Source: Takashimella koratensis
Taxonomy: Eukaryota > Basidiomycota > Tremellomycetes > Trichosporonales > Tetragoniomycetaceae
Reading direction: 5' to 3'
Assembly: GCA_003116875.1 (NCBI GenBank)
Contig: BCKT01000001.1
Span: 1,173,486-1,237,485 of the forward strand
Length of the DNA: 64,000 bases
Both the position numbers and the translations under genes were made by a program. The first letter of the stretch is position 1. Each line of letters opens with the position of its first letter. Below, piece after piece: positions 22,366 through 32,229 of the stretch. The notes beneath the pieces were generated by a model, which was not told the DNA's origin, searched no databases, and saw nothing but the letters and a program-made list of their open reading frames with translations.

Positions 22366-23535
22366 TATGTTTGGGTACTGTAGTCCTCACCTCGAGCAAG
22401 CCTCGCCAAGGAGTTGTCGATGATCAATCGATCAAATGGAGACAACAGGTCTGGAGCGCAGTCCCAAGCTCCGTTGGACACATCGACTTTTGACGCAGCC
22501 AGACTGGTCGGACGCGATAGCGAAGTCAACTGTTCCGCGGGGTTGTAGTTGCAGGGATGAGGGATGGGTTTGACAGCTTTCGTCTCGGGTTTCAAGTGTC
22601 AGCTGGAGGAAGGGAGAATCAGGCACCGGATATACTTTGCATGGATGCCGTCATTTTGCACACCCTGGCCGTAGTCGCCTGGCCGTTGCCGCACCGCCCG
22701 AGCGGCCGGGTGAAGAGACTGTTGAGAGGGGAGCATCTGCAGCAGAGACGAGGACGAGACCATGGGGCAGACGATAGCAATTGACGGCAAGGAGGCAGAG
22801 GCATGGCCCTCAAGGAAGAAGAAAGCCAGCGTCCTTGAAAGTAGGCGGGCGTTGCTTTGAAACATCCCCGTTTACCGAGGCGAAAAGGTACCACTAGGCT
22901 CGGGCAGCGTACGTCTCCCACGCACACACACACACACACATCCACGCACAACACGCACCGCTTTCCGCCGTTGCCTTGACCCACCATCACCTTGTACTTC
23001 TCCATCCCTCACCCGTCCCCCAATCACTCAAACCCATCCCGTACACAGCGGCGATCGCCTCCGAGCGTCCTTCAGAGGCACAGGACCCAGCCAGGACAAA
23101 GACACGGTGCCAGGCGGTCATTGATGGGACACTGGCGGAAGGAATTAGGCCCAAGTGCTTCTTATTAGCAGTGCCCCATCATTCATCGCCCTCGCAACCG
23201 GGAAGCCGCGGGTCGTAACCAAGACCGACGCAGCCAAACAAAAGCATCATCGCCCCCGTAGCCAGGTAGGACGTGCGAAGTGGGGCCATCAATCTCCAGC
23301 AACGACGAGACTGTACGTACAGCCTAGACCCCCCATGATGTCGGTCCTCTTCTCCTTCTCACTGCTCTCTTGACACACCTCTTCTGATCCTTTGTCAATC
23401 CAGAAGACGCTGACTGCGGACCTCCCAGTCTCCCGACCTACTGGTCTCAACAACCTTCACCATCCCATTCGTCATACCTCAAACAAGCAAGCAGCACTTC
23501 TTCCTGCAAACACACCCTGGACCAACATTGATGCC
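22366..23535. other. Intergenic, includes a CA microsatellite
   Basis: About 1.2 kb upstream of the membrane protein gene at 23,536. It contains a CA dinucleotide run at about 22,921-22,940. A pyrimidine-rich leader occupies about 23,340-23,535. No gene-like frame seen. Confidence 0.45.
22921..22940. repeat. CA dinucleotide microsatellite
   Basis: Seven to nine CA units with one interruption, in non-coding sequence. Confidence 0.75.
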
Positions 23536-25294
23536 ATGACGCCAGTTCGACCCCACCTCATCGCCTGGGCAGCATCCTGCTATCAGGCTTTTGCGCGACC
23601 CTTGGATCTCCAGGAGCGGCAAGATCAAGCCTCGCCCGTCACCACCGTTACTACCATCCAGGGATCAACGACCAGCTCTCCTTCCCCTTCGTCTTCCTCG
23701 ACTGGACAAATGTCCTCGCAACTTCCTCTGATCTTGGAGACTGTTGCTCCTCTCGCTGGTGTTCTCATTGTCATGCTTGTTTTCATCTGCTACGTAAGTG
23801 CTGGCATCCCGCCCAACTGAGAGACTCGACTGGTCGAGATGGTCCAGCTAACCGAGGTATCAGCTTCGTCGACGGCGGGAAATGCGAGCCCGCGGGGCAA
23901 ATCGAGTATCGACCAATATGCGGGCTCGTGCGACCTCGGACGCCCAACCACTTACCTCCGCGTCAACAAGAAGTCTCACTGCGGAGCAACTAGCGGGAGC
24001 CAACTCCAATCGCACGGGAGGCCAAAGTGGAACCGCGAATGGGTCAAGCTCCGGGGCGGCGGGTGGAGGGAGAACAGGGTCGCGGCGAAACAGACGTGAG
24101 AGGGGCCTACGCCGAACCGAATCGGGACATAGTGTTCGTACCCTTCCTGCATACTCAAAACAAGCTGGTGACGAGGAGATTGTGCTGGTTCGGTAAGTGC
24201 TATGTTGTGCGCTCGGACCCGTAAAGCTGATCCGGAGCAGGCAACGATCTGACGAGACCGAGTCTGATGACGAGCACGACGAGTTCTACGCCCGCACGTC
24301 TAACCTCGAGCCAATGCCCGAGATCGATGTCACGGACTCTTCCGAGCCCAATGCCGCAGATCAAGGGGAGGAAGGGGCCGGTGGGGCTGGTGTACATGCT
24401 CGAGACTCGATCACTCGACGAGGATGGGGCGAGGCACCATCGTACGTCGAAGCCACGGCAACACCTCCAGCCACGGCCTCGTCTACCACTCCTCTCAACT
24501 CTCAAAGCCGCTTGGGGGTGGACGGCCAGACGGAGACGATGTTGGGTGGTCTGCAGCGAGTGGGATCTTCTATCTTCGGATTATTCCGGGGCCCGACTAC
24601 CGTCCAAGCAGGCCAGAGGGATCGTTCCGGTTCGGCAACCTCCTCATCCTCTCTCCTCCCGCTCGTCCGACAAAACCGTTCAGCTTCTATCGGATCGAAC
24701 CTCTCGCTCATGCCGTATCCGTCCCGACTATCCGCCGTGTCCACAATGACACCTCAAGCTTCTACACCGTCATTAGTCATCTCGTCGCCACTACCGCACA
24801 CCGCTGTCCGCGTCAGTTTCGACGCACGTGACCTTCCAGGCGGTGGGCTGGGCATGACCCGCGAGCAAATGCAGTTCTTAGGCAGCTCGGAGGCGGTGCA
24901 TCTCGTTGGTGTGCAGATTGGCGAGCCGCCTGCCGGTCGACGAGCGAGGAGAAGGAGTGAAGCGCTAAGTGACGCCGGTGGAGACAGCGACGGGCATGGG
25001 CGGAGGAGTAGCGATATCTCGGCTAGGCAAGGCGACTCTGGAACGGCCACGCCCATACCCCTGGAGCCTCCACCGACATGGGATGAGGCCATTCAAGACA
25101 TTGTGACGACCTCGGAGCCACTCATGGTAACCGTACCACCGCCGTCCGCATCGATCCCGGCAGTTTCAATTCCCCTTCCTCTTTCTCCGACTTCTGCAAC
25201 TGCCTCGCCACACTCCGCCTCGGTATCGGAATCAAGAACAGGCACTCCTGTCCATGCTGTACCACCTCCTTCCTCATCTGTATCCGCCCATTGA
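23536..25294 (+). CDS. Single-pass membrane protein with PY-like motifs in the cytosolic tail
   Basis: Three exons, 23536-23793, 23864-24192 and 24241-25294; 546 residues. The ATG at 23,536 is chosen because it is the first in frame. A short Ser/Thr-rich N-terminal part precedes one membrane helix, TVAPLAGVLIVMLVFICY (about residues 68-85), followed at once by the basic stop-transfer LRRREMRAR. The tail is long, Ser- and Gly-rich, and has short conserved-looking sites: TLPAYSKQAGDEEIVLVR, GEAPSYVEAT and PPPTWDEAIQDI. PAY, APSY and PPTW followed by acidic residues resemble the PY-type sites by which fungal membrane adaptors recruit the Rsp5 ubiquitin ligase. That role is an inference. It lies between the two halves of the island but resembles no island family member. 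Confidence 0.65.
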
Positions 25295-25454
25295 TCTACT
25301 TTACGAGATGATCATGACCATTCATACACGCAGAGCAAATCCTTGACGTGCTGCATCATAACTCTGACTAACCCTTACATGGGACGTATTTGACTTTTCC
25401 CTCGCAATGCTGATCCCTAACCAGCTCTCGTCTACGCTGATCAGCCAGCGACAT

Positions 25455-26312
25455 TCACTGTCCTCCAACCACTATAGTGTCTTTTGTTTTGTGACCTTTT
25501 GTGGGCCCTATGATGGTATCCGATGGCCTGTTCGGATCGACACTCATTAGGTCTTGAGCCGATGTACTTTCCCTTCGGCGGTACAACAGTAGTGTCGAAT
25601 CGATACCACAAACGTGTACGTCAGCCAGTCCGAACACATATGTCTCCCTCGTACGAGGCTCGAGCGCTGACCAGCCGCGCGAAGGGTGATGGTCAAAGTA
25701 CTGAGTTCGAGATAAAACTTGCACAGATCCGGCAAAGCATACAGTTGGATCATCTGTTGCTGTCCGCTTCAGGACTAACCTTAGATCCCTCGCCGAAGCG
25801 GCGGAGGTCGACAATGGCTCCTGTTTTGATAGTTGACAACGATAGTCGCTCAATCTGATGAACCTCTCAAGATCCCGCCCAGGGAGGACTTGTCGCACGG
25901 AAGCGTTGCCCAGGTCCGTAGGGAACGAGCCGGTCATCGGCGTTCTCGATTGCAGAATGACTATCAGGGAAGTACTGCCATCCTCAGCGCAATCATGGTT
26001 GAGAACCATTGCTTTTCTCCAAACTTTGAATTCGGTAGAGGAGTTTTGCTCATTCTTATCGGGAATGAGGATTGTGGGTATGTTGGGGTTTCTGAGCTGT
26101 TCCAATCTCTCACTTAGAAGCGGGGGCTTCGATTGTTGGTTTTCCTCGGCGTCGTCATCGGATATGTACAATGGTCTGAAGTATTTACTGCTCACTTCTT
26201 GCTGGGCTTTGAAAACAGATGTCAGCGCCTCTGCATGATCCTCAGCATCAAGTTCGTAAGTCTGTCTGTTGACGACACACGGGTATGTGGTTGGGTGAGC
26301 ATCGATTGGCAT
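25455..26312 (-). CDS. Island family member E, unknown function
   Basis: Single exon on the minus strand. The first in-frame ATG is at 26,310-26,312, giving 285 residues; the frame is also open upstream of it but without ATG. First block: TEFKVWRKAMVLNHD followed by SLIVILQSR. Second block: GSVQVLSRTQYFDHH, then RGWSALEPRTRETYVFGLAD, then VHVCGIDSTLLLYRRRES. Compared with neighbours F and G it has extra N-terminal residues (Glu/Ser-rich) and a C-terminal tail of about 45 residues after the LYRRR motif, rich in Asp and Thr. No signal peptide, no membrane segment. Subgroup with F and G. Confidence 0.72.
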   Translation of the reverse strand: MPIDAHPTTYPCVVNRQTYELDAEDHAEALTSVFKAQQEVSSKYFRPLYISDDDAEENQQSKPPLLSERLEQLRNPNIPTILIPDKNEQNSSTEFKVWRKAMVLNHDCAEDGSTSLIVILQSRTPMTGSFPTDLGNASVRQVLPGRDLERFIRLSDYRCQLSKQEPLSTSAASARDLRLVLKRTATDDPTVCFAGSVQVLSRTQYFDHHPSRGWSALEPRTRETYVFGLADVHVCGIDSTLLLYRRRESTSAQDLMSVDPNRPSDTIIGPTKGHKTKDTIVVGGQ

Positions 26313-26870
26313 GCTCGGGGAAGATTGAGATGAGGAATAGCTTGAAGGTGGGCACTCGGTGGGCACTCGGCAGCGTCATGTACAGGATCTGGGCAGTACA
26401 TGGGTATGATAAGACTCTTTGAATCAGCTATCAGCCCGGTAAAACTACCTTTGGACTCATTTCCGATTCCGACAGAAAGGAGCAAATAACTCCTTCCTTT
26501 GACAACATGTCTCCAATCATGCCGGCGTGATATCCCGGTCATTGTCGCGGGTATTGCCGGCAAGTGTAGGAGCTAACGGGGCTCGCCAATCCCAAGAACC
26601 GTCACCACTCTACACCAATGTGAGGGGCTGAGCTCATGCCTGTGTCATAAAAAGAACATCCTTGTGGGGCTGGCAGCATAAAAGCTCGTAAACAACTGGT
26701 CTTGTCGAGAACGCAACGTCACTCGTGATCAAAGCTACGAAAGTACCTAGCGTTATACCAACAGCTCGAGAACAACTTCACTTGAGTGTCAGTTGGGTCC
26801 ATGATGAGGCTCCGCGCTGTAGCTGGTGGATTGTCCCATTGTTGTAGTCATTGGGTGGAAAGACACATTC
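26313..26870. other. Intergenic between island members E and F
   Basis: Upstream region of E and 3' region of F, both on the minus strand. It contains an A/T-rich patch near 26,650-26,690 but no clear TATA box for the minus strand. No gene seen. Confidence 0.35.
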
Positions 26871-27596
26871 TCAGACGCCCCCTCCGCTTTGATCGAGAGC
26901 GCTTTCCCTTTGCCAATACAGATGCAGAGTAGACGGGTCATTGCCGCATAAGTGTACATTTGCCAGTCCAAAGATATACGTGTCCTCGGTGCAAGGTTCA
27001 AGCGCGAACCAACCACAACGTGAGGGGACGTCCATTGGAACGATTCGAGACATGACTTTGACAGGTCCGTCGAATGCAATCGCTGGCCCCTCTTCGTTTG
27101 GGAGAGTCAAGTTCAGCATCATGGTTCTCGACGAGTTGCTGGGGGTTCCCATATTGGGAGCCCAGGATACTGTCATCGAGTATGTTCCCGTCGAGACGGA
27201 TACCTCCGAAGGGTTCTCTCCAATCTCTACTTGCTTGACGGTGACATCGTCGAACACTGCAGGAGGTTCGTTGACCAGGTCCAGAGACGAACTCAAAGCA
27301 ATCATTAATGATGTTTTGCCAGATCTCTGGTGCTGCAAAACCAAAGGCTCCCTCCAGACAGTGAAATTGGTGAACTTATCGCTTTCTTCGCGGTCTTGAA
27401 CACGCACGACTTGTGTGTTTGGATTGATGAGCATGTGCAGGTTGTCGGTGAGGAGGATCGGGCCCATAGAATGTCGAGACTGGATTGAACCTTCTCCATA
27501 GGATACATTGTTGCTCAAAGCTGGATCAAGCTGGCATGCCCTGATGTCGGCAAGGCATTGATAGCTCTTAATATCTGTAGCAACTTCAGTAGACAT
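26871..27596 (-). CDS. Island family member F, unknown function
   Basis: Single exon of 241 residues with ATG at 27,594-27,596. First block: FTNFTVWREPLVLQHQRSG followed by SLMIALSSS. Then VTVKQVEIGENPSEV, a beta-like middle (SVSTGTYSMTVSW, MMLNLTLPNEEG), and the second block: GPVKVMSRI, CGWFALEPCTEDTYIFGLAN and VHLCGNDPSTLHLYWQRES. It matches G closely in length and block spacing and is the cleanest representative of the minus-strand subgroup. It has two conserved-looking cysteines in the C-terminal block, one next to GW and one in VH-x-CG. No introns. Confidence 0.75.
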   Translation of the reverse strand: MSTEVATDIKSYQCLADIRACQLDPALSNNVSYGEGSIQSRHSMGPILLTDNLHMLINPNTQVVRVQDREESDKFTNFTVWREPLVLQHQRSGKTSLMIALSSSLDLVNEPPAVFDDVTVKQVEIGENPSEVSVSTGTYSMTVSWAPNMGTPSNSSRTMMLNLTLPNEEGPAIAFDGPVKVMSRIVPMDVPSRCGWFALEPCTEDTYIFGLANVHLCGNDPSTLHLYWQRESALDQSGGGV

Positions 27597-28282
27597 GTTT
27601 GAGTACGAATATAATCATTGTCTCTCGTATCGAGTACTACAAAAGATGGGAAAGAGAAAAGTGGTCAGCCTATCTATGGTCATTTAAAACGATTTGGGCG
27701 AATCGTGTAGACAAAGGAGGAGGTTATGTTTGAGCTCTCTTCTGAGCCGCTAAAAAATAAAAGGATCACCTGTTTTTCGCGTGTGCAGACCATCTGGATA
27801 TCCAATGACTGAAACCAGAGCCACACCTTTGAACTGGCTTCAAATGTTGCGGACAGTGTTGTCTACTCCTTTTTACAAGTTTCCTTTTGTTACAAAACGG
27901 TCTTACCGGCTACACTGCGACATGTCGCATATACCAGATTGTGTGGTCCGACTGGTGTGGGGAGTTTCAGAGGATCACTTTGTTCAATCGTTGTGATTGC
28001 CGCTACTCCTACTAGATGGCTTGTAGCGTGGCCCTCGTTAAGTGGCCTTGGCAGCTACACTACGACCAAATTGTAGATTTGGGCATCTACTAGTGATATG
28101 GAGCCCATGTGGCCCGTGTGACCTTGACAATAAAGCTAATTGCATATCCTCAATAACTTAACAGCTCTCAAACCCTTCGACTAACAGCCTCTGCTCTCAG
28201 CATTGGAACGAGGCGGTTTTCGAATGTCGATGTCGCATATCTAGTTCACTTGCTGCTAATGGCTCGAGCTTGCACCTTCTGG
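27597..28282. other. Intergenic between island members F and G
   Basis: Upstream region of F. An A/T-rich stretch CTAAAAAATAAAAGG lies at about 27,750-27,765. No gene seen; short frames here lack coding-type codon usage. Confidence 0.35.
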
Positions 28283-29062
28283 TCAAGGACCGCCCGGTAC
28301 GACATGCACTCCATCTTGAGCCGTTGGACTTCCTGTGGTTTTGTACAAATGGAGGGTCGACGTCCCGTTGCCGCAGACATGTACGTTGGCGAGTCCGAAC
28401 AGATATGTCCCCGTGGTGTGGGGCTCGAGAGCCAGCCAGCCACACTCTGTCATTGGAGGGCCTGGAATCGTAGCGACATGAGATCTGACTTGAACAAAGC
28501 CGTTAAAATCGGTAAATCGACCGTCGTCGGTGGTTCGGGTCAAGTTGAGCCACATCCTATCGAGTGAGCCTTGGACATTAGCAGGGTCAGCTGCTTGCGT
28601 TATATTCATATCATAGGTGCCCGAGGTCACGTATGCTTCTGAACCGTTTTGTTGAAGGAAGATTTTTTTCACAACAACAGATGGTAGGCCTGCGGTTGAA
28701 GCTACCTGTAATTGAGCAGACTTCAGAACCACCATCATCGAATGGCTGGTAGTTTGAGAGCCATGATGTTCAAACACTGCAGCAGACCTCCAAACACTGA
28801 AGTCGGTAAATGAGTCACTCTCTTGGCCATTCTTCAAGCGCACTGACTGTATCTTGCGGTCACCGAGCAAGGCAAGACTACCTGTGATATCTACAGGTTG
28901 TTCGATTTCCTCGGACTGCTGGGGCTGCTGTGTATTATCCCGGTCCTCAGAGATGCGCATGCAGTTCAGAAAAATGCTCCCAGGTTTTGGGTAGATTTGG
29001 AATTGGCGCGCCTCGACAACGCAAAGAGACGACTTTGGCTCCTGTGAAGAGTTCGCTGACAT
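28283..29062 (-). CDS. Island family member G, unknown function
   Basis: Single exon, 259 residues, ATG at 29,060-29,062. First block: FTDFSVWRSAAVFEHHGSQ followed by SMMVVLKSAQ. Then VVVKKIFLQQNGSEA, SGTYDMNITQ, LDRMWLNLTR and GFVQVRSHV. C-terminal block: ECGWLALEPHTTGTYLFGLA, NVHVCGNGTSTLHLYKTTG. The intact reading frame, the conserved block order and the TATA element in its upstream region argue that it is expressed. Q-rich spacer (QQPQQSEE) near residue 46. Function unknown. Confidence 0.75.
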   Translation of the reverse strand: MSANSSQEPKSSLCVVEARQFQIYPKPGSIFLNCMRISEDRDNTQQPQQSEEIEQPVDITGSLALLGDRKIQSVRLKNGQESDSFTDFSVWRSAAVFEHHGSQTTSHSMMVVLKSAQLQVASTAGLPSVVVKKIFLQQNGSEAYVTSGTYDMNITQAADPANVQGSLDRMWLNLTRTTDDGRFTDFNGFVQVRSHVATIPGPPMTECGWLALEPHTTGTYLFGLANVHVCGNGTSTLHLYKTTGSPTAQDGVHVVPGGP

Positions 29063-30625
29063 GTTAATTGATATGATGAAAGCGCTTTCGCGTGTGTTAT
29101 AGAATGTTGTATATAAGTAATGGTGAAGAGTGAAGACTTGTCATACGCGAGGCAAGTAGACGGCCGTTTGAACAGCTGGAGACAGTAGTTCAACGGAGCC
29201 CGAGCATCACCTTTGGGCTGATTTTCAAATTCTAGAGAAAAGAGCAACTCTTGGGCTTCCGCGACATGTCGCCACTCGTGAAGGCTGGATGGTCGGGTTC
29301 AAAGTTTTCTGGCGGGCAACGAGTTGTGCAACCTTTGTCGGAATCGCGGCCTTCCAAAGCTCGCCTGTCCATCATGCTTTGGCTACAACAACTCGACGGT
29401 GGGAATGGGTGAACCCCAGTAGCACGCCATTCATGTGAACGCTTGGCAAAGAATCAGAGCTTCATCAGAGCAGATCGTACCAAGCCCAAACCTTCACTCT
29501 CCAGTCGTTTGCCTCGCCCATGACCTGACTTCCCTTCCATCTCGCGTCTCTTCAAGCCAGCAACAGAGAGAAAAATGAGGACGGACACAACCAGGGGGGA
29601 GGGGGTGGTGTGTGTGTGTGTGTGTGTAGTAGGTACCGGTTTTGCCGGTTATGACTCGTCTCCGGCGGGCTTCAAGAGAGTGTCTACGCGCTCTGAGCCT
29701 TAGTTGTTCTCAGCACGGACTCGTTTGTCCAAAGTTGGATGAGCGAGGGCTGACCGCAGCGGTGAAGGTAGACGAGCGAGGCGAGAGGAGAGGCGTTGCT
29801 CTCGGTGGTTCCCTCTGTCAGGTATCACGGCCGAGGACTGCGGAGGCGATCTGTGCGGTACCGAAGTACCTCGAGTGACGAGAGCGATCCGAGCGGGGTG
29901 GCGCAGATCCAACGCCACCAGGGGTAGCATGGGACTGTGACACGGCCAGGGGGAGCTGCGGAGAGAGTGACAGAGGGATATATAGCAGTCCGTAGAGCGT
30001 CGAGCGATGGATCCCCCAGATCGAGTGAAGAAACCTTACAGTCACTTCGTAAGTGCACTTCAAAGACGATTCACAATTTGGTGTCTCATGTCGCCGTTCA
30101 AGCCGTCCGACTGGTCAGTTGCTCCACTTTATAAAGGAGGTTCGGATGTCCACACGCACGTTCGTCAAAATCGAGCTCCACGTCAATCGAAGCCACGCGC
30201 TATGTAGCGAGAGCGACTATCCAGCATGCCTCAATATAAAGGACAGACAGAGTTTTTAGCGTTTCATGTATAAATACGCATCTAGAGGGCTTCTATCCGT
30301 AAGCGGCGTCACTCACCGTCGGCCTAAATGGCGCTGCATATTTGTCAAACAGGGCTTCATCTAGTAGAAGCCAAAGGTAGTGCACTGAGCGTCAGTTTCT
30401 CAGAGGAGTGACGGTGTTGACGTTGTTGACGTTTCATGTCCAAAGGTCAAAGGCCCTCCCGCACCATCCCAAAGAGTGAGCACGTGGTTTTGTTAGTGGA
30501 TGGGGATGCAGAGGGCAATGTTCTTCATGGTAGCAAATAGGACTCATGACCGGTGACACAAGAGTCAATCACGAGTTACGGAACAGACGAAAAGGAGAGA
30601 TCGGTGTAGAGCTGTGAAACTGATC
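29063..30625. other. Long intergenic with TATA element, GT microsatellite and no clear gene
   Basis: Next to gene G the minus strand reads CTTATATAC about 50 bases before the start codon (plus strand 29,110-29,118), a good TATA candidate. A GT dinucleotide run lies at about 29,609-29,628. The rest, 29,640-30,620, has only short overlapping frames on both strands without coding-type codon usage. I looked for a further decayed family copy here and did not see the FGL or LY blocks. Confidence 0.45.
29609..29628. repeat. GT dinucleotide microsatellite
   Basis: About nine GT units in non-coding sequence in the large gap upstream of island member G. Confidence 0.75.
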
Positions 30626-31396
30626 TCAATAGGTTCCATAATCAGGGGCCCCATGATTCCGCGTCCACACCACCGTCCCCCCATCATTCAAACTGGACGT
30701 TCCATCGAACCGAGCCAAAAGTGCGACTTCCTTGGCGAAGAACATGATGGATGAGTCCTGATCGTTTGAGGTGCAGTTGTGAACGTAGGCAAGTGCCAAG
30801 GGATACCGGGAGTTGGGATCCCCCCGAAGGGCGTAGGCTTGGCATGGTTTGGGATGGGCGTTTCGACACTGGCTCGAAACAGGTGGGCCTGTTTGATGGA
30901 GAACAGCGTAGAGCAATTGGTCGCCGTGTTGGTCCGTGACGTCGGTTGCTCGCTGGATGCTGTCGGGGGACCTCCGTCGGGTGCTGATGGTACCAATACA
31001 GGCGTCGAACAGTGAGAGTTCGAATACAGGTCCCGCATATGATCTCCTAACAGAAGGAGCGATTCGGATGGTCGAGAGCGAGGTCGGACCGATCGTGCCC
31101 TGCAGCGGATCCAGAGGGACGCCGGATGGGGCGTGAAGAACGAAAAATTCAGAGTTGGGCAGAGTATTGATCGCATCCGAACTGTTTTGGGCGGTAGGTT
31201 TGATGGTACTGATTGGAATGGCGCGATGAACGAGAAAGGTTTCCGTTTCATGACGACCCGGGTCCACTTCAATGGTAACCTGTCCGTTTTCAGAGCCCCT
31301 GATATCATGGAAAACTGTGGGCTGCGGTATGCCTGGGACCCTTGATGGTAGTGTAAAGGGCTGGAGGGTACAATAGTAGTCGACGGTCAACGACAT
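30626..31396 (-). CDS. Island family member H, unknown function (divergent subgroup)
   Basis: Single exon, 256 residues, ATG at 31,394-31,396. The first block is weaker: ETFLVHRAIPISTIKP and EFFVLHAPSG in place of F-x-VWR...V. The second block reads CQAYALRGDPNSRYPLALAY, VHNCTSNDQDSSIMFFAKE, corresponding to W-A-L-E-P...Y-x-F-G-L-A...VH-x-C...LY in F and G. The TATA sequence GGTATAAAGTC (minus strand, plus coordinates about 31,484-31,494) lies about 90 bases before the start. H pairs with the next gene, I, by these motifs and by its VFHDIRGSENGQVTIEVD segment. No membrane segment. Confidence 0.65.
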   Translation of the reverse strand: MSLTVDYYCTLQPFTLPSRVPGIPQPTVFHDIRGSENGQVTIEVDPGRHETETFLVHRAIPISTIKPTAQNSSDAINTLPNSEFFVLHAPSGVPLDPLQGTIGPTSLSTIRIAPSVRRSYAGPVFELSLFDACIGTISTRRRSPDSIQRATDVTDQHGDQLLYAVLHQTGPPVSSQCRNAHPKPCQAYALRGDPNSRYPLALAYVHNCTSNDQDSSIMFFAKEVALLARFDGTSSLNDGGTVVWTRNHGAPDYGTY

Positions 31397-32229
31397 TGAT
31401 GTGACTGGCGAGAGCGTTCAACTGACAGTATCGGGGATGGTGACTGATTGTCGAATACTGAGTGCTCCCGGTTTTTAGGGCCTGACTTTATACCCAAGAA
31501 TCAAATTGTCGAACCGGCTGAGGAGAAGAAGGCGGGAAGGGCATAGTCGATGCAAAAAGAGGAAAGCGTGAACATAGGCTCAGCTGGGCTGCTCTCAGAG
31601 CGGCAGACAGTCGCACTAGCAGGGAGGAGAGAATCGAAGGCAGACGGCTTCTCGTTTCATATCGAAGTCCAATATCCTCTCCGCTCCTTTTTGTCAAGAA
31701 AGTGCCGACGAACGTTGGTGACGTCAAATAGCTTTCGGGAGAAGGCTGTCGCCCCCAACATTTGCCGAAAGTCAACTCCGCCTGCAGCCGTCGAAGTCGA
31801 CCTTGCGTCACCTGAGCGAGGTACATGGATGGACAACACACGTCGGAGACGACATGCAGGTTTCGGCAGAAGCCCCTTTCAAGCCGAAATCAACTCAGCC
31901 CTACGTTAGGAAGCCCGCACATGACACCCGAAGACGAATGAATGGTCTTTGTCAAAGCACAGAGGTGAAGACAAGATACTCGGGACAAAAGGCCGGCGCT
32001 GTCAACTCTGCCCGACTCTAGGCTATTCAGCTTAAACCGATGACTACTATATACAGAGACGGTCAAAGAGCAAGCACAGGTTAGATAGGGCCATTCATCA
32101 GTGTCAAAATTTTCAGCAGGAAAACACTGTAGGCAATCACAAGCTGTCATCTGCCAAGGAAATTGAGGGTTGAAGGGCCTCCGAATGGGGAGTAAGGATC
32201 GCCCGCGAGACCATTATCCCCGCTCGCAC
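31397..32229. other. Intergenic between island members H and I
   Basis: Contains the TATA element of H near 31,484-31,494 and otherwise no gene-like frame; several short frames overlap on opposite strands without consistent codon usage. Confidence 0.35.

Noticed and set aside
22921..22940. Short repeats as a CRISPR array
   Set aside because: A simple CA run without unique spacers, in a fungal genome.
26222..26563. Minus-strand frame upstream of island member E as its true N-terminus
   Set aside because: It is in a different frame, and E has its own ATG at 26,312 with matching family blocks downstream.
29640..30620. Additional family copy in the large gap
   Set aside because: Neither the FGL nor the LY block is visible on either strand.
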